Source: Trametes villosa
Taxonomy: Eukaryota > Basidiomycota > Agaricomycetes > Polyporales > Polyporaceae
Direction of reading: 5' to 3'
Assembly (NCBI GenBank): GCA_002964805.2
Contig: PUDQ02000074.1
Coordinates: forward strand, 1-48,585
DNA: 48,585 nucleotides
The notes below the pieces were generated by a model, which was given only the letters and a program-made list of their open reading frames with translations, was not told the origin of the DNA and ran no database searches. Numbering within the stretch: position 1 is the stretch's first letter; the number at the start of each line of letters is the position of its first letter. Of this stretch, positions 34,268-44,325 are shown in pieces. The position numbers and the translations under genes are program-made.

Positions 34268-34783
34268 ATGCCTTCCGACCACACAACCACTGCCCAGAAC
34301 GTTGCCTACCTGCAAAACGCGTACGTCTCTCGGCACAGACAGTGATGCGACGGCCGTACTGACGTACAAACTCCAGTCCTACGTTGGAGTTCGATGCGGA
34401 TCTCGTCCAGCTGAGTCCAGAGGAGGTCAAGAAGAGGATGACAAAGTGGGACAAGTATGATGGTGAGCTTGAATCAGGCTATCCTCCGCGTTCATCACTC
34501 ATTAATTGCTACTCCACAAGAGCTCTTCAAGAAACTGAGAGAGGATGCCCTCGTCCTTTACAGTCAATTCGAAGTCAACGAGGAGACGATCGACGCCATG
34601 GTCTGGCCCGCCGACTCCCACGCGAAGACTCAAATCTACAAGCTGGAACACTTCCTCCGCCTTTACCATGAGGGCCGCTGCCGCGAGCTCAACGACGTCC
34701 TGAAGGCTTTGCTTAGCCTCCTCCATCAAACGTACGGCGAGCAGTGGGACCGGATGCAGATGGATGCCGCGCCGCTAGACTGA
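34268..34783 (+). CDS. Unknown 133-aa protein
   Basis: Exons are 34268-34320, 34377-34462 and 34521-34783; introns of 56 and 58 bp, total 402 nt. The protein begins MPSDHTTTAQNVAYLQNA and is acidic, soluble and helical (SPEEVKKRMTKWDKYD, LREDALVLYSQFEVNEETID, LNDVLKALLSLLHQTYGEQW). There is no known domain, signal or membrane segment. It is divergent from the SUN-domain gene, so the two may be co-expressed; this is inference from spacing only. Confidence 0.7.
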
Positions 34784-35110
34784 TGCGAGCATGAAGTGGA
34801 GAGGATGGGTGCGCCCTCGACGGTTGGGGTTGGGATGGCGAAGGAAACCTAGACGGGTCGTGGCTCGCACACGCTGATCGATTTTGCTTTGATATACTGT
34901 TCTATACGCTCCCGCTTTCTTGCTACGTCAATGCATACACCGCTCTATTCGCCGTAACATTCCTTTGACTGAAGACAGCCCGAAACAATGTTCCAATCTA
35001 TATACAACGTCAACCGCGTGTGAAATATTGTACGCACGAGCCCTCCCGCCCCTTGGCATGCAGCAACGCGGCACGTCGGGCGCTCAGGGGCTGCGACTTC
35101 GACGGCATAG
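34784..35110. other. Intergenic, converging 3' ends
   Basis: This stretch separates the 133-aa gene (plus) from the membrane-protein gene (minus). No feature was recognised. Confidence 0.5.
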
Positions 35111-36822
35111 CTACTGCTTGAGTATGAACACGGTGGGGGCAGTGCCAGCTATAACGAGATATTGAGCATATTGTGGGGCGAGGTATAGGTGAACTCACCG
35201 CCCGTGTCCTTCTTGTCCTTCTTGTAGTACCACCCATCGCCATTCCACGTCGGCTTGTTGCCGTTGGCAGGTGTTAGCGCGAGGCGACGCCCGTCTTCCT
35301 CCCGCTGGTAGCCGAGCAAAACGGGCATCCAGTGGGGATCTTCGCCGTCTTCTTCCTCCCATAGCCACATCTGGATGCCCTTCGACGACTTGTGGTAGAA
35401 GACGTCGCCGAGAGCCAGTTCGGGATGCGCCGTGAGGTCGGGTGGAGAAAGCAGCGGCGCCCGGGCCTCCGATTCGTACCAGGCTGTGACGTGCTTCACT
35501 TCTTTATCCTTGCCCTTGCGGTTAGCAGCGGCGAGCTTCTCCGCAGCATTCTTGGGGCAGGCTCTCACAAAACGCCTAAACGCCTACGAAAATGTCAGCG
35601 ACAGAAACCGTCATAGCACTGAGCTCTTACCCTCGCGTCAGTTCCGGTAGGATATGTATCAGGCACCGAGTTGTGGTCGGAGGGCGTTGTGGTGAAAGCG
35701 TGTGACGCCGCAGACGAGGACGAGGCCTGTGCGGGGCTGAGTGAAGCCGACCGCTGCAGCACAGCGGTACGTCGCGGGGGGAGATAGTCGGCAAAGTTGG
35801 CGGGAGGAACAGACATAGAACGTGAGGGTGGCTGGCCAAGCGTCTGAGGAGAGAACTGGGTGCCCGGGCGGCTGCTTCCCTCAGGACCAACGGTAGACGA
35901 TCGAGTAGAGCGCGCAGCTGGTGCAGGAGTAGAACGGGCTGAGGCGGGCACTACCACCGGAGTCGAGCCGCGCGACCGCGATCCTTGAGGACCCGGTGTC
36001 AACTGACGCGGCGCCACGGAAGACGCTCGCGAGGAGGCCTGGGTTCGAGGCTCCAGGAGAGGTGCAACCTGCTGAGCGACCAACGGTTCTGTCAAGGTGG
36101 TCGCTGTCCTGTCGAGAATGGCAATGAGCAAGGCACTACTGAACAGCGGTAAGAAGAGACATACCGCAAGGCCAATGGCCCGAACCTCCTGAGTATCGTC
36201 GGTTGCACAGACACTCTGGCAAAAGACGCCCGCGGCGACGCGAAGGGGATGCGTGTGGTTCCACCAGATATCGATACCTCGCCAGAGAAGGCATAGTTTA
36301 CTTGCGTGCGCCGTGTAGCTGAGGGATCTGTAGACCTATCCATGTCGAGCAGTAGCGAAGGATGCCCGCGCCGTCTTGGTGGAAAGGGGGAGAGGGAGGC
36401 AAAGCAGCAACATGAGAGCTACGAGGAGTGCCACTCGGCGTAGACAAAGAGATCTGGAGAGCGGGCCGGCGTGATCAAGAACGTGCAGGCCTCACGTATC
36501 TGGCATCTTGATCGGAAGTGAATAGCGCGGCCCTTTCTTCCCAGGAACGGCTGAGCCCTAGAAGTGTCTCTACGAGGTTGGATGCTGGGTTGGTCGCCCT
36601 AGTGGTACGTGTGAGCAGGCGCCATGGCGTGATCACGGCTCTGCGAGTTCGGGGCCCATACGCGCCCTTTAGGCTTCGCGCAAGGCAGCAGAAGACAGGA
36701 GGGAGCACAGCCACCGGCGACTTGTTTATCGAGCGGTGAATGTCGGAATTCGCCGTGCCCCGCACCCTTCGCCGCAGAGCCCGCAGACGCTCTTCAACTG
36801 CCCTTTGTCGCTCTATGAACAT
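35111..36822 (-). CDS. Probable membrane protein with Ser/Pro-rich middle (5' exons uncertain)
   Basis: The 3' exons are firm: 36327-35631, 35583-35199 and 35148-35111, with GT..AG introns of 47 and 50 bp and a constant frame. They encode a hydrophobic segment (about 36179-36114, GLAVCLFLPLFSSALLIAIL), a long Ser/Pro/Thr-rich part, and a C-terminal domain with many aromatics (MWLWEEED, HWMPVLLGY, WNGDGWYYKKDKKD). Upstream, the frame (VYRSLSYTAHASKL) is blocked by TAG at 36338-36336. Beyond it in the same frame another hydrophobic run (ALMLLLCLPLPL) appears. A further frame from an ATG at 36822 (MFIERQRAVEERLRALRRRV) with a gtgagg donor at about 36493 may be the first exon, but I could not join it in phase. 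Either one exon junction is missed or the gene carries a stop. The function is unknown. The candidate first exon lies head to head with the gene at 36924. Confidence 0.55.
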
Positions 36823-36923
36823 ACGGCTTTCTCAAATATGGTGCTACAAGTATGTGAACGGAGCTCCCAGCACGCCTCTACCCATCCCACCGCATCCGAC
36901 CGACCTCGCCCATCTCCTTCATC

Positions 36924-37472
36924 ATGCCTTTGCCGCAAGACCTTGTTCCACGCCGTCGTGCATACAGGCACATGGGGAAAATGATACTGTTCTTCTCACT
37001 CTTCTGTGGCTGGAAGGCATACAGCTTCGCCATAAAGTTTGAGGCGCATCTTCAAGAGATGAAGACTCAGCATCTCGCGGAGGCCGACGCATTCGCGGAA
37101 AGTGAGTACGGCTACTTCAAGCTTGCGACGAGTCCTCTCAATGCTATCCCCGTAGTAGCCGTCCTCTGCACCACTCCTACGGAGAATAACCTCGAGTACA
37201 GGGGCCCCAGCAACCAGATGGGGTGCATCCGCACCGCTGTGGTCGAAGTGAGTGCCTCACACGACGCGCATCGGAGCATAGTTAACCGTTCACAGGTGAA
37301 GCCTTCCGCGAAGAAGATGCGATGCGATAGCGCGGGTTGCTATACGCTATCGGAGCTCGGGTCCACTGAACCGCTTGTCCCGGTTTGGTCGACATCGACG
37401 CTCTCGCCCATGGGTGTCGCCCCGACTCCGTCGCCGCGGCGATCGCTCCGCTACCGTCGCGACGAACTGTGA
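36924..37472 (+). CDS. Unknown 148-aa protein with hydrophobic N-terminus
   Basis: Exons are 36924-37101, 37156-37247 and 37296-37472; the introns are 54 and 48 bp with GT..AG ends, total 447 nt. The start MPLPQDLVPRRRAYRHMG is followed by a hydrophobic segment (MILFFSLFCGWKAYSFAIKF) that could be a membrane anchor. The middle has CTTPTENNLEYRG and the end is basic (RRSLRYRRDEL). No domain was recognised. It is divergent from the preceding minus-strand gene with about 100 bp between the possible starts. Confidence 0.55.
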   Translation: MPLPQDLVPRRRAYRHMGKMILFFSLFCGWKAYSFAIKFEAHLQEMKTQHLAEADAFAESEYGYFKLATSPLNAIPVVAVLCTTPTENNLEYRGPSNQMGCIRTAVVEVSASHDAHRSIVNRSQVKPSAKKMRCDSAGCYTLSELGSTEPLVPVWSTSTLSPMGVAPTPSPRRSLRYRRDEL

Positions 37473-37979
37473 GAGGATCTCACGGTACAGCAATACGTTT
37501 GAGGATATGTGTGGACGGAGAAGGGGCTAGGGAGGGAGTGAGTAGGACTGCTAATTCACCGGCGTGAGTAGATGTTCGGGACGATCGAGTATGGGTTGGC
37601 TACACAGAGGAATGCATCATATTCTGTCATACATGGTACATGAGACCGTAAAGTTCGAGTCAAGCAATAATTCCCTCGCTACCTGGCCCGTATGCGTACC
37701 TTGCGGCATACGCAGCAACAGCACACGCCACTACGCCTGCGACGAGCACGTACCATCGGGAGGCACACAAGCTCCAAGTTGACGCCGCCCTCGGGACGCC
37801 CCCTGTGCATGACGCTCAATAACTGCCGCCGTGCAGTGAACTTTGTATGCCGTACCTTGCTCTCTGGCCCGCCAGATGACGCAGCTGGACGGCGAAGCCT
37901 CTTTCATCACGCCGGCAGCAACGAGGAACTCGTCCTTCTGCTCGTCGTAGTAAGCCTTTCAAGGTGTTAAACTCACGGG
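37473..37979. other. No gene recognised; flank of the Gypsy element
   Basis: Two plus-strand ORFs of 72 and 92 codons show no domain. The stretch ends at the LTR. Confidence 0.5.
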
Positions 37980-38219
37980 TGTCGGGCACTTCTGATGCCC
38001 GCAGTCTCCAAGTACTCTGGTCCGGGCTCTATTAGGGCTCGGCGTACTCGGGAGATGGTGGGGCAGTTGTAGAAGGCTGCCCTCACCAGACGCGCGGGCT
38101 CCGAATACCCGCGCGTCGTACGCGTCTATCTACTACATGATATCTACGCGGTATCTTATCCTAGCGCAACTAGCGCTATGTCCTACAAGAACCCGTAACG
38201 ACCGCGGAGGGTCGTTACA
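37980..38219 (-). repeat. 3' LTR (about 240 bp)
   Basis: On the minus strand it starts TGTAACGACC directly after a polypurine tract and ends GTGCCCGACA, giving the expected TG..CA ends. It contains long stems: gtaacgacc/ggtcgttac (38195-38218) and gacgcgcggg/cccgcgcgtc (38089-38117). The 5' LTR is outside the window, so the end at 37980 is inferred from the CA end only. Confidence 0.7.
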
Positions 38220-38231
38220 CTCTCCCCCTCT
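38220..38231 (-). other. Polypurine tract
   Basis: The minus-strand sequence agagggggagag lies immediately upstream of the LTR start TGTAACG, the normal place for plus-strand DNA priming in LTR elements. Confidence 0.85.
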
Positions 38232-38689
38232 AGACCCGTTGTACGGGTCTACAATAGAATATTATAATAAAAGGAACGACTGCTGATATTCGCAGTCATA
38301 GCACTATATGATACAAAGAGTTGCGCATAGTGCGTGCGCAACTCATATATACAATGAGTCAGTGAGCCAAGTAGGCTCACAGGGTGGTCACAGCAGTGCA
38401 GTGGGATATATACACGACTGCAGATAGTAGCAGTCATACCACTACACTACCATGATATGGTAGTGTTTTTGTTTTTTGGTTATGGATGCGCGCACCGTGG
38501 GGTGCGGCTATGTACATTAGTACCGCAGCTATGGCGGACGAACCGATCAATTTTTGACGCAGATCGGTTGCGTTATGCCCGAGGAGACGATAATATCGTC
38601 TCCTACGGGGACTGCAAATATTTGCAGTCATACCGTCGTGGTATACGACGAGTGCATGACGGATGCACTCGAAGATGGTGATTAGACAC
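38232..38689 (-). other. 3' non-coding part of the Gypsy element, rich in hairpins
   Basis: Perfect stems follow one another: tagacccgt/acgggtcta (38231-38251), gagttgcgca/tgcgcaactc (about 38319-38344), gtgagcc/ggctcac (about 38362-38380), cactacc/ggtagtg (about 38446-38465), aaccgatc/gatcggtt (about 38540-38569), aggagacgata/tatcgtctcct (38582-38604), gactgcaaatatttgcagtc (38610-38629) and cgagtgcat/atgcactcg (38649-38671). Confidence 0.8.
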
Positions 38690-40611
38690 CTACGCGGTGT
38701 CGTCGTGTGGCGATGACGGGGTGAGGGGGGAGGATCCCTGCTCACCCGTCGCGTTCTCGCTCTCGTCGTGCCTGTCGCTAGTAGCGGCAGGCGGTTGGGA
38801 AGGCCCGGCGACAGGTGCCTCCTGCACGTCCTCCATCGCGCGAGCGGGGGAGTACGGCGGAGGTGGGACTCCGTCATCGGGATGGGTACCCGCCACTACG
38901 TGTGACGGGGTCGAGGCAATGCTCGACGGTTCGGCGACCGCAGTTATGGCGGTCGCGGCGGTGGTAGTGGACGCGTCGGTCATGTCGACGTCGTCGGTGG
39001 TAACGGCAGGCGCCTCGGGCGCCTGCGGGGGTGCTGGTGCGGGTGCGGGTGCTGGTGCGGGTGCGGGCGGGCGCAGGTGCGGGCGCGTTGGGGGGCGGCA
39101 GTGGGCCGCCTGTGGCGACTGGTCCCAAGTCCCGCGAACTGGGCACGACTCCGACGTCGAGAGTCGAATTCGGGCCGCCATCCATTTGAGGCAGCAGCGA
39201 CCGAAGGTCGCGCCCGTTCCGCTCGTTGCGGCACAGTCTCGCGAGCGGTAGGAACCGCTCCGCAGCCGTTGGGGTAAGACCGCGCGCCGCAAACCAGCGC
39301 GCTAGGTGGAACAACGTCGTGCTTGCGACGTCGTTGGGGTAGGGGCCCGGGTGGTAGCTAGTACCCACGGGGTACTGCCCCTGCTCTACCACGTAACGGT
39401 AGAGCCCCGGCACTGAGAACAGCCAGTGGGCGAGGGTCACCCAATGCCCTCGCGGTCCCAGTGGCGTGCCGCGCGGCAGCATCGCTCGAACGGCAACGTG
39501 GTACTCCACGCTGCGCGTCGTAGGAAGCCCATTTGGCTCCCGCTCCATCCACTGAGGGATACGGCGCTCATCGACGCCATACCAAGCCTGCCACACAGCA
39601 GGCGGGTCACTGAAGCTCGGCTGGTTTGGGGCCGGCGCCGTGCGCTGGGCACGCAGCTTCAGCTTGACCTCCCGCCACTCGGCGGGCGTCCGCTTGCGCG
39701 AGAGGGTCGACGACGGCGGCGGCAAGTGCGCCGTCGACGCGTGTTCGAGTCCAGGGGGAGTGTTTCCCCGGGAGTCGGCTCGTTGAGCCGCCGCGATCAG
39801 CGGCGGCGGCGCCTCTCGACGCCACGACGACTGTAGCTGGTTAAGACCAGCCACGCCTGTGTACTCCGAACGGGAGTTCACTTGACCAATTAGGTCGCGG
39901 ATGCGGTGAGCCGCCTCACCCGTATCACGGCGAGCAGCCATGATGATGTTGTTGGCGTCCGCGACGGACACCGGCACGTAATTGTACCAGTGCCCCGCGA
40001 GACGCGGGTCCGAGTCGGTGGGGAGGGCCAATAGGTAGTACGGCCACCCGGGGACCCTCGCCACATCCGTCGCTGGTTGCGGCGGAGGTTGCGTGCCAAA
40101 CGGCGCGCCCTGACCCGGAGCATGTGCCGGGCCAGTGTCGCGACGAGCACGACGATACCGGTTTCGAGAGACGAGTCTCTCGATCCGCCTCTCGTCGATG
40201 TCGTCGTCCTCGTCGCTCGTCGCGTTCTCCCAGTCCACCATAGGGTGGTCCCGGTCCGCGGATGTCGACGAGGTCGGCATCGCCGTCGAGTTCGACGGTC
40301 CTGCCACATTTGGCGTCGTCATCCGCGACGCTCCAGTCCTCGATGGTCCTGCCCCGCTGGGCAGCGACACGATCGGCATCAAGCTGGGCCCAGCGGACGG
40401 CGCTGAGCTCCTTGATGTCGACGCGAACGACCTATCGTTCGCAGTATCCCTCCTCCGAGGGCTGAGTTCCCTCGGGTCGCGTCGTCGTTCGTCGCGCGGA
40501 GGCGACGTCCTCCTGTGCCAAGCCCGACTGAGCTCAGCCTCCAACTGCGAGCGCACTTCATCGCGCTCGCGCTCGTACTCGTCGCGCTCCTGGCGAGCGG
40601 CCACCAGTTGC

Positions 40612-40989
40612 TGTAGCCAAATACTGTAACGAACCGTATAGCTCCCGTGACTGTTTTGCAATACGAACCGTCAGCTTCGTATTGTGTCACGAAGCGCCGG
40701 GGCAGCCACCGGGAGCTGCCTTATTAGGCAGGCAGCCCGGGGGAGGCCTGTTATCTCTCTAGAGATAACAGATCTGGGGAGATAAGGGCCTAATCTCACT
40801 GATTAGGCCCCTCCCCTTATCTCCCGAGCTGCCCGGCCCTCCCGATAGCCTCGGGGGGCCGGCGGCTATTTGCCCCTTTGGGCACCATAGCCTGGTAGGC
40901 TCCCCCCCTCTAGCTCATTCATTTTCTACTCAATCCGGCTGATTGTAGGCGCGTTTTGAACGCATTTTCAAGGCGAACAAGACACGGGT
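40612..40989 (+). repeat. Left terminal inverted repeat of the foldback element
   Basis: It pairs with 43030-43407. Inside it are secondary hairpins: ctgttatctct/agagataacag (40748-40771) and a nested pair gggagataagg/ccttatctccc around gggcctaatc/gattaggccc (40777-40825), followed by ggctatttgcccc/gggcaccatagcc-type pairing (about 40864-40892). Confidence 0.93.
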
Positions 40990-43029
40990 AAAGCAATGCG
41001 GATTAGGTAAGTACTTACTGCGCTTACCACCAGGCTTACACCCCCTTTGCCCACAGTAATTGAGCGATATCTCGCCCGTTCCTCGGCGCACTCTCGGGCG
41101 AATGGTACCCCCGGATTCGCATCGTCGATGCGCACCTAACGAGCCCTCAAACGCGCAAATCCGTCCAGCAGTTCCGGTGCAGCGCCTGCCCCACCTCAGG
41201 GGCAGGCCTGCAAGCTGCAACTCGGCTATTAGTGGCCAGAATCGCGTCGGAAAGGACTCGTTTTAAAGGCAATGTACTCCATACCCTGGACGACCCATTC
41301 GCACGGCCGCACTAGGCGCGGTTTCAGCCAGGGGAGGCAAGCAGCGCTCAGCCACAGCAGCCTCCCCTGGCTGATATCTCCATCAGTTCTTCACCGATAG
41401 CTGAGTTTTATACACCGTCTAAAAGCTGCTGAACGCAGCTATCAGGCGATGTATACACCTCAGCAATCCGTCCGCTTGAACCGACGATCTCCCTATGCCC
41501 TCCTCCTACCCCCCTTTGGCCCTCCCACCTTGCCAGGGGTGCTCTGAGAGCTCTATCTTTTTTTTTGGTACTCTTATAATGTGAGTAAAGGATAGTGGGT
41601 TTTGAAAGGTCATCAGCACAGTCTATTCAACAGGAAAGCATTTTCTGATGTGTTTACACCCCCTCCTCACTGAATATGTGATTTCTCTTTCGTTCCTCAA
41701 GGTACCGCCATGCGGTTTTTTGCAATGTGTACTCAAAGACTTCCCGTACCTAGATCCTCCCTCAAAACCGTTATCGGGTGTTTGTAGATGTCAGTAGACT
41801 CCTATCAGTTCTGAAAGGAGACAGTCATTTACACTATATGGATCGACTGTATCATCCTGTCAGTACCCCCATGCCGACGCCAATAAAAACGCGCATCCAA
41901 CGCATCCGGATTCATGAAAATCGGCTGGAAATTGATTGAAATACCAGTCTGAGAGTGCTAGAGCCCTGTACTGCAGTACTGCACAGCTGTGCAGGCTCGG
42001 GCAGGTAAGACACGTCTTACAGGCCATAGCTGTGCAGTAGTGAAGCACAGGGCTTCAGCAGAGGTTCGCCCATACCTCTGTCAGTTCTGCACCTATTAAC
42101 ACGATTTTTTTTGCGTTGGATTCGCAATATCAGTCGCTTTCGGACCGTACCATTCGATCTGTAGTACATGTACTATAGGAGCCCCTGTGTACCGATGTAA
42201 TTCCGCGCTGATAACGATTTTACAGTACATCCTGAGGCCCGATAACGCTGTGGAGTGGTGTTCCTGGTAGACACGGATGAAGGGAAGAGGATGAAAAAAA
42301 GATCCAGTCAAACGCCGGAAAACTGGGTACGATATCGCAGAATTGCTGTGGGCACCCTCAGGAGCCAGAGAAAATAACTTTACCTGAGTTCTGCTCATTG
42401 TATGAGCATCCTAAGCATTGCTACATGCATGTTGTTGCTGCTTAAACATGATAAGGCCGTCCGAAACATGCTGGAGCTCCTACAGAACACAGGGTGAGAG
42501 TGTAGGGGGTAGGAGGAGGGCATGGGGAGAGCGCAGGTTCGAGCGGACGGATCGCTGAGGTGTATACATCGCCTAATAGCTGCTTTCAGCAGCTTTTAGA
42601 CGGTGTATAAACTGCGGCTATCGGTGGAATACCCGCGGAGATATCAGCCAGGGGAGGCTGCTGTGGCTGAGCACTGCTCGCCTCCCCTGGCTGAAACAGC
42701 GCCACGCGCGGCTGCGCGGACAAAGCACCCTGTATATGGAATACATTAGCTTTTAAACGAGCCCCTTCCGACGCGAATCCGACCAGTGGTGGCTGAGATA
42801 CAGTGTGCAGGCCTGCCCATGAGGTGGGACAGGCACTGCGCCAGAATGCCTGGTCGGATCTGCGCGCGCAAGGGCTCGTTAGGTGCGCACTAATTACCCG
42901 AGCCTGGGGGTATACTCCGCGCGCCCGCGCGCGAAGGAACGGCCGAGATATGGCCTGTTTTCTGTGGACAGAGGGGGCTGTAAGTACACTGAGAGGCGCA
43001 GTGAGTACGAACCCAATATGCGTCGCATT

Positions 43030-43407
43030 ACCCGCGTCTTGTTCGCCTTGAAAATGCGTTCAAAACGCGCCTACAATCAGCCGGATTGAGTAGAAAATGA
43101 ATGAGCTAGAGGGGGGGAGCCTACCAGGCTATGGTGCCCAAAGGGGCAAATAGCCGCCGGCCCCCCGAGGCTATCGGGAGGGCCGGGCAGCTCGGGAGAT
43201 AAGGGGAGGGGCCTAATCAGTGAGATTAGGCCCTTATCTCCCCAGATCTGTTATCTCTAGAGAGATAACAGGCCTCCCCCGGGCTGCCTGCCTAATAAGG
43301 CAGCTCCCGGTGGCTGCCCCGGCGCTTCGTGACACAATACGAAGCTGACGGTTCGTATTGTAAAACAGTCACGGGAGCTATACGGTTCGTGACAGTATTT
43401 GGCTACA
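43030..43407 (-). repeat. Right terminal inverted repeat of the foldback element
   Basis: It is the reverse complement of 40612-40989 with about three mismatches, which suggests recent insertion or arm conversion. Confidence 0.93.
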
Positions 43408-44325
43408 ACAGCTGCTGGAGCGGCCTCGCGCTCGCTCCGGTATCTGTCCCGGATCGACTTCGTCTCGTCGACGAGCTCCTTCATCTTCTGGAGCTTCGCC
43501 TCGAGCTCCGTGATCCGATCGCGGCTCCTCCCCTCCTCCACCCTCTGGTGCTCCTCGAAGTGCCGCCAGAACCGCTGCTGCAGTTCTGACTGGACGCGCG
43601 TCTGCGCGTCCCGGAACGTCGAGTCTGACGCCGCCGAATTGTAGTGGCGGACAAAGTCCGCGCACACAGCGCAGTTGTCGCTGTGCGCGACCAACAAGTG
43701 TTGGCCCGCTACGGGCGCCCAGGTCATGCTCGAGAAGGGCATGAGGGGGATGCCACCAGTCTGTGGCATCGGCGCGCTCGAACTGGGCGCGCTCTGGAAT
43801 GCAGGACCCGCTTGATGCGGGAACTGGAAGCCGCCGCCGTACGGAAACCCGTAGGCGGGCATGCCCTGCGAGAAGGCATGCGGGAACTGCTGGGGGTGGG
43901 TTACCCCCGGCATGGACGAGAACGCGGGAGCTGCCGCTTGTTGCGGCAGCAGGAACTGCGAAGGTTGGGGGAAGGGGATGTTTTGTTGTTGAGGGGCCGC
44001 AGGTTGCGACCCCTGTTGCTCCGAGGCTTGCTGCCCGGAGCTGCTGGCTTGCGTGTTGTCTTGCGGGGCGTCGTTCATGGCGCGGGCGTCGTTGTTGGTG
44101 GTGGTGGTGAGGTGGCAGAGGCCGGTTATGACCCTGCACTCGCGAGGTCGCCGTCTTAAAGCGCCGGCGGAGTCCGAACGCGTCGGTGGCTGCCTCGCCC
44201 ACGCGAGTCTGCACGTGACGTACTACTTCACGGTCACGCGCTCTCTGCGCGTGCTCTGTCCTTCACCACGACTACTCACTCGGGTAGTCTTGACCACGAA
44301 GCGCATGTTGCGCTTCGTACATCCG

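Larger units (their letters stand above)
40612..43407. mobile_element. Foldback element, 2.8 kb, with 378-bp near-perfect terminal inverted repeats
   Basis: Position x on the left pairs with 84019-x on the right. From 40612 to 40989 the two arms match with only about three mismatches (40628, 40658, 40983). Beyond that the arms continue as an imperfect inverted repeat to about 41530 and 42490 (shared blocks: the cagccaggggaggc/gcctcccctggctg hairpin, the gtgtataca stretch, and the taggaggagggcat block). Only about 960 bp in the middle is unpaired, and it too contains stems. There is no coding sequence, so the element is non-autonomous. Its ends are tagcc.../...ggcta, and a possible 9-bp target duplication is present: cagttgctg at 40605-40613 and cagctgctg at 43409-43417. 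It splits the third Gypsy ORF within its coiled coil. Long arms and a 9-bp duplication would fit a Mutator-like or FB-type element. Confidence 0.85.
38690..44078 (-). pseudogene. Third ORF of the Gypsy element, downstream of integrase, interrupted by an insertion and a frameshift
   Basis: Part 1 starts at 44078 (MNDAPQDNTQASSSGQ), is Gln/Pro-rich, contains SDNCAVCADFVRHYN and then a coiled coil (RDRITELEAKLQKMKELVDE). The coding sequence stops being native at about 43408, where the foldback element begins. Part 2 resumes at about 40611 in the coiled coil (LQQLVAARQERDEYERERDE) and continues through a Ser/Arg/Pro-rich part to a globular domain (PRGTPLGPRGHWVTLAHWLFSVPGLYRYV, quoted here only by its first and last words: PRGTPLG and SVPGLYRYV). 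At about 39060-39090, in a gcgggt repeat, the frame shifts: the natural continuation (PAPAPPQAPEAPAVTTDDVD) is in a neighbouring frame ending at 38690. It lies after integrase, not before protease, so it is not a normal gag. Similar coiled-coil proteins are, as far as I recall, encoded by related basidiomycete Gypsy elements; the role is unknown. Confidence 0.7.

Noticed and set aside
40612..43407. Two LTRs in opposite orientation from two Gypsy elements
   Set aside because: The arms lack the TGTAACG end of the real LTR, have no polypurine tract next to them, and split one ORF that reads on from both sides.
43257..44214. Gag of a second retrotransposon
   Set aside because: It lies downstream of integrase on the same strand and continues in the coiled coil at 40611, so it is part of the third ORF.
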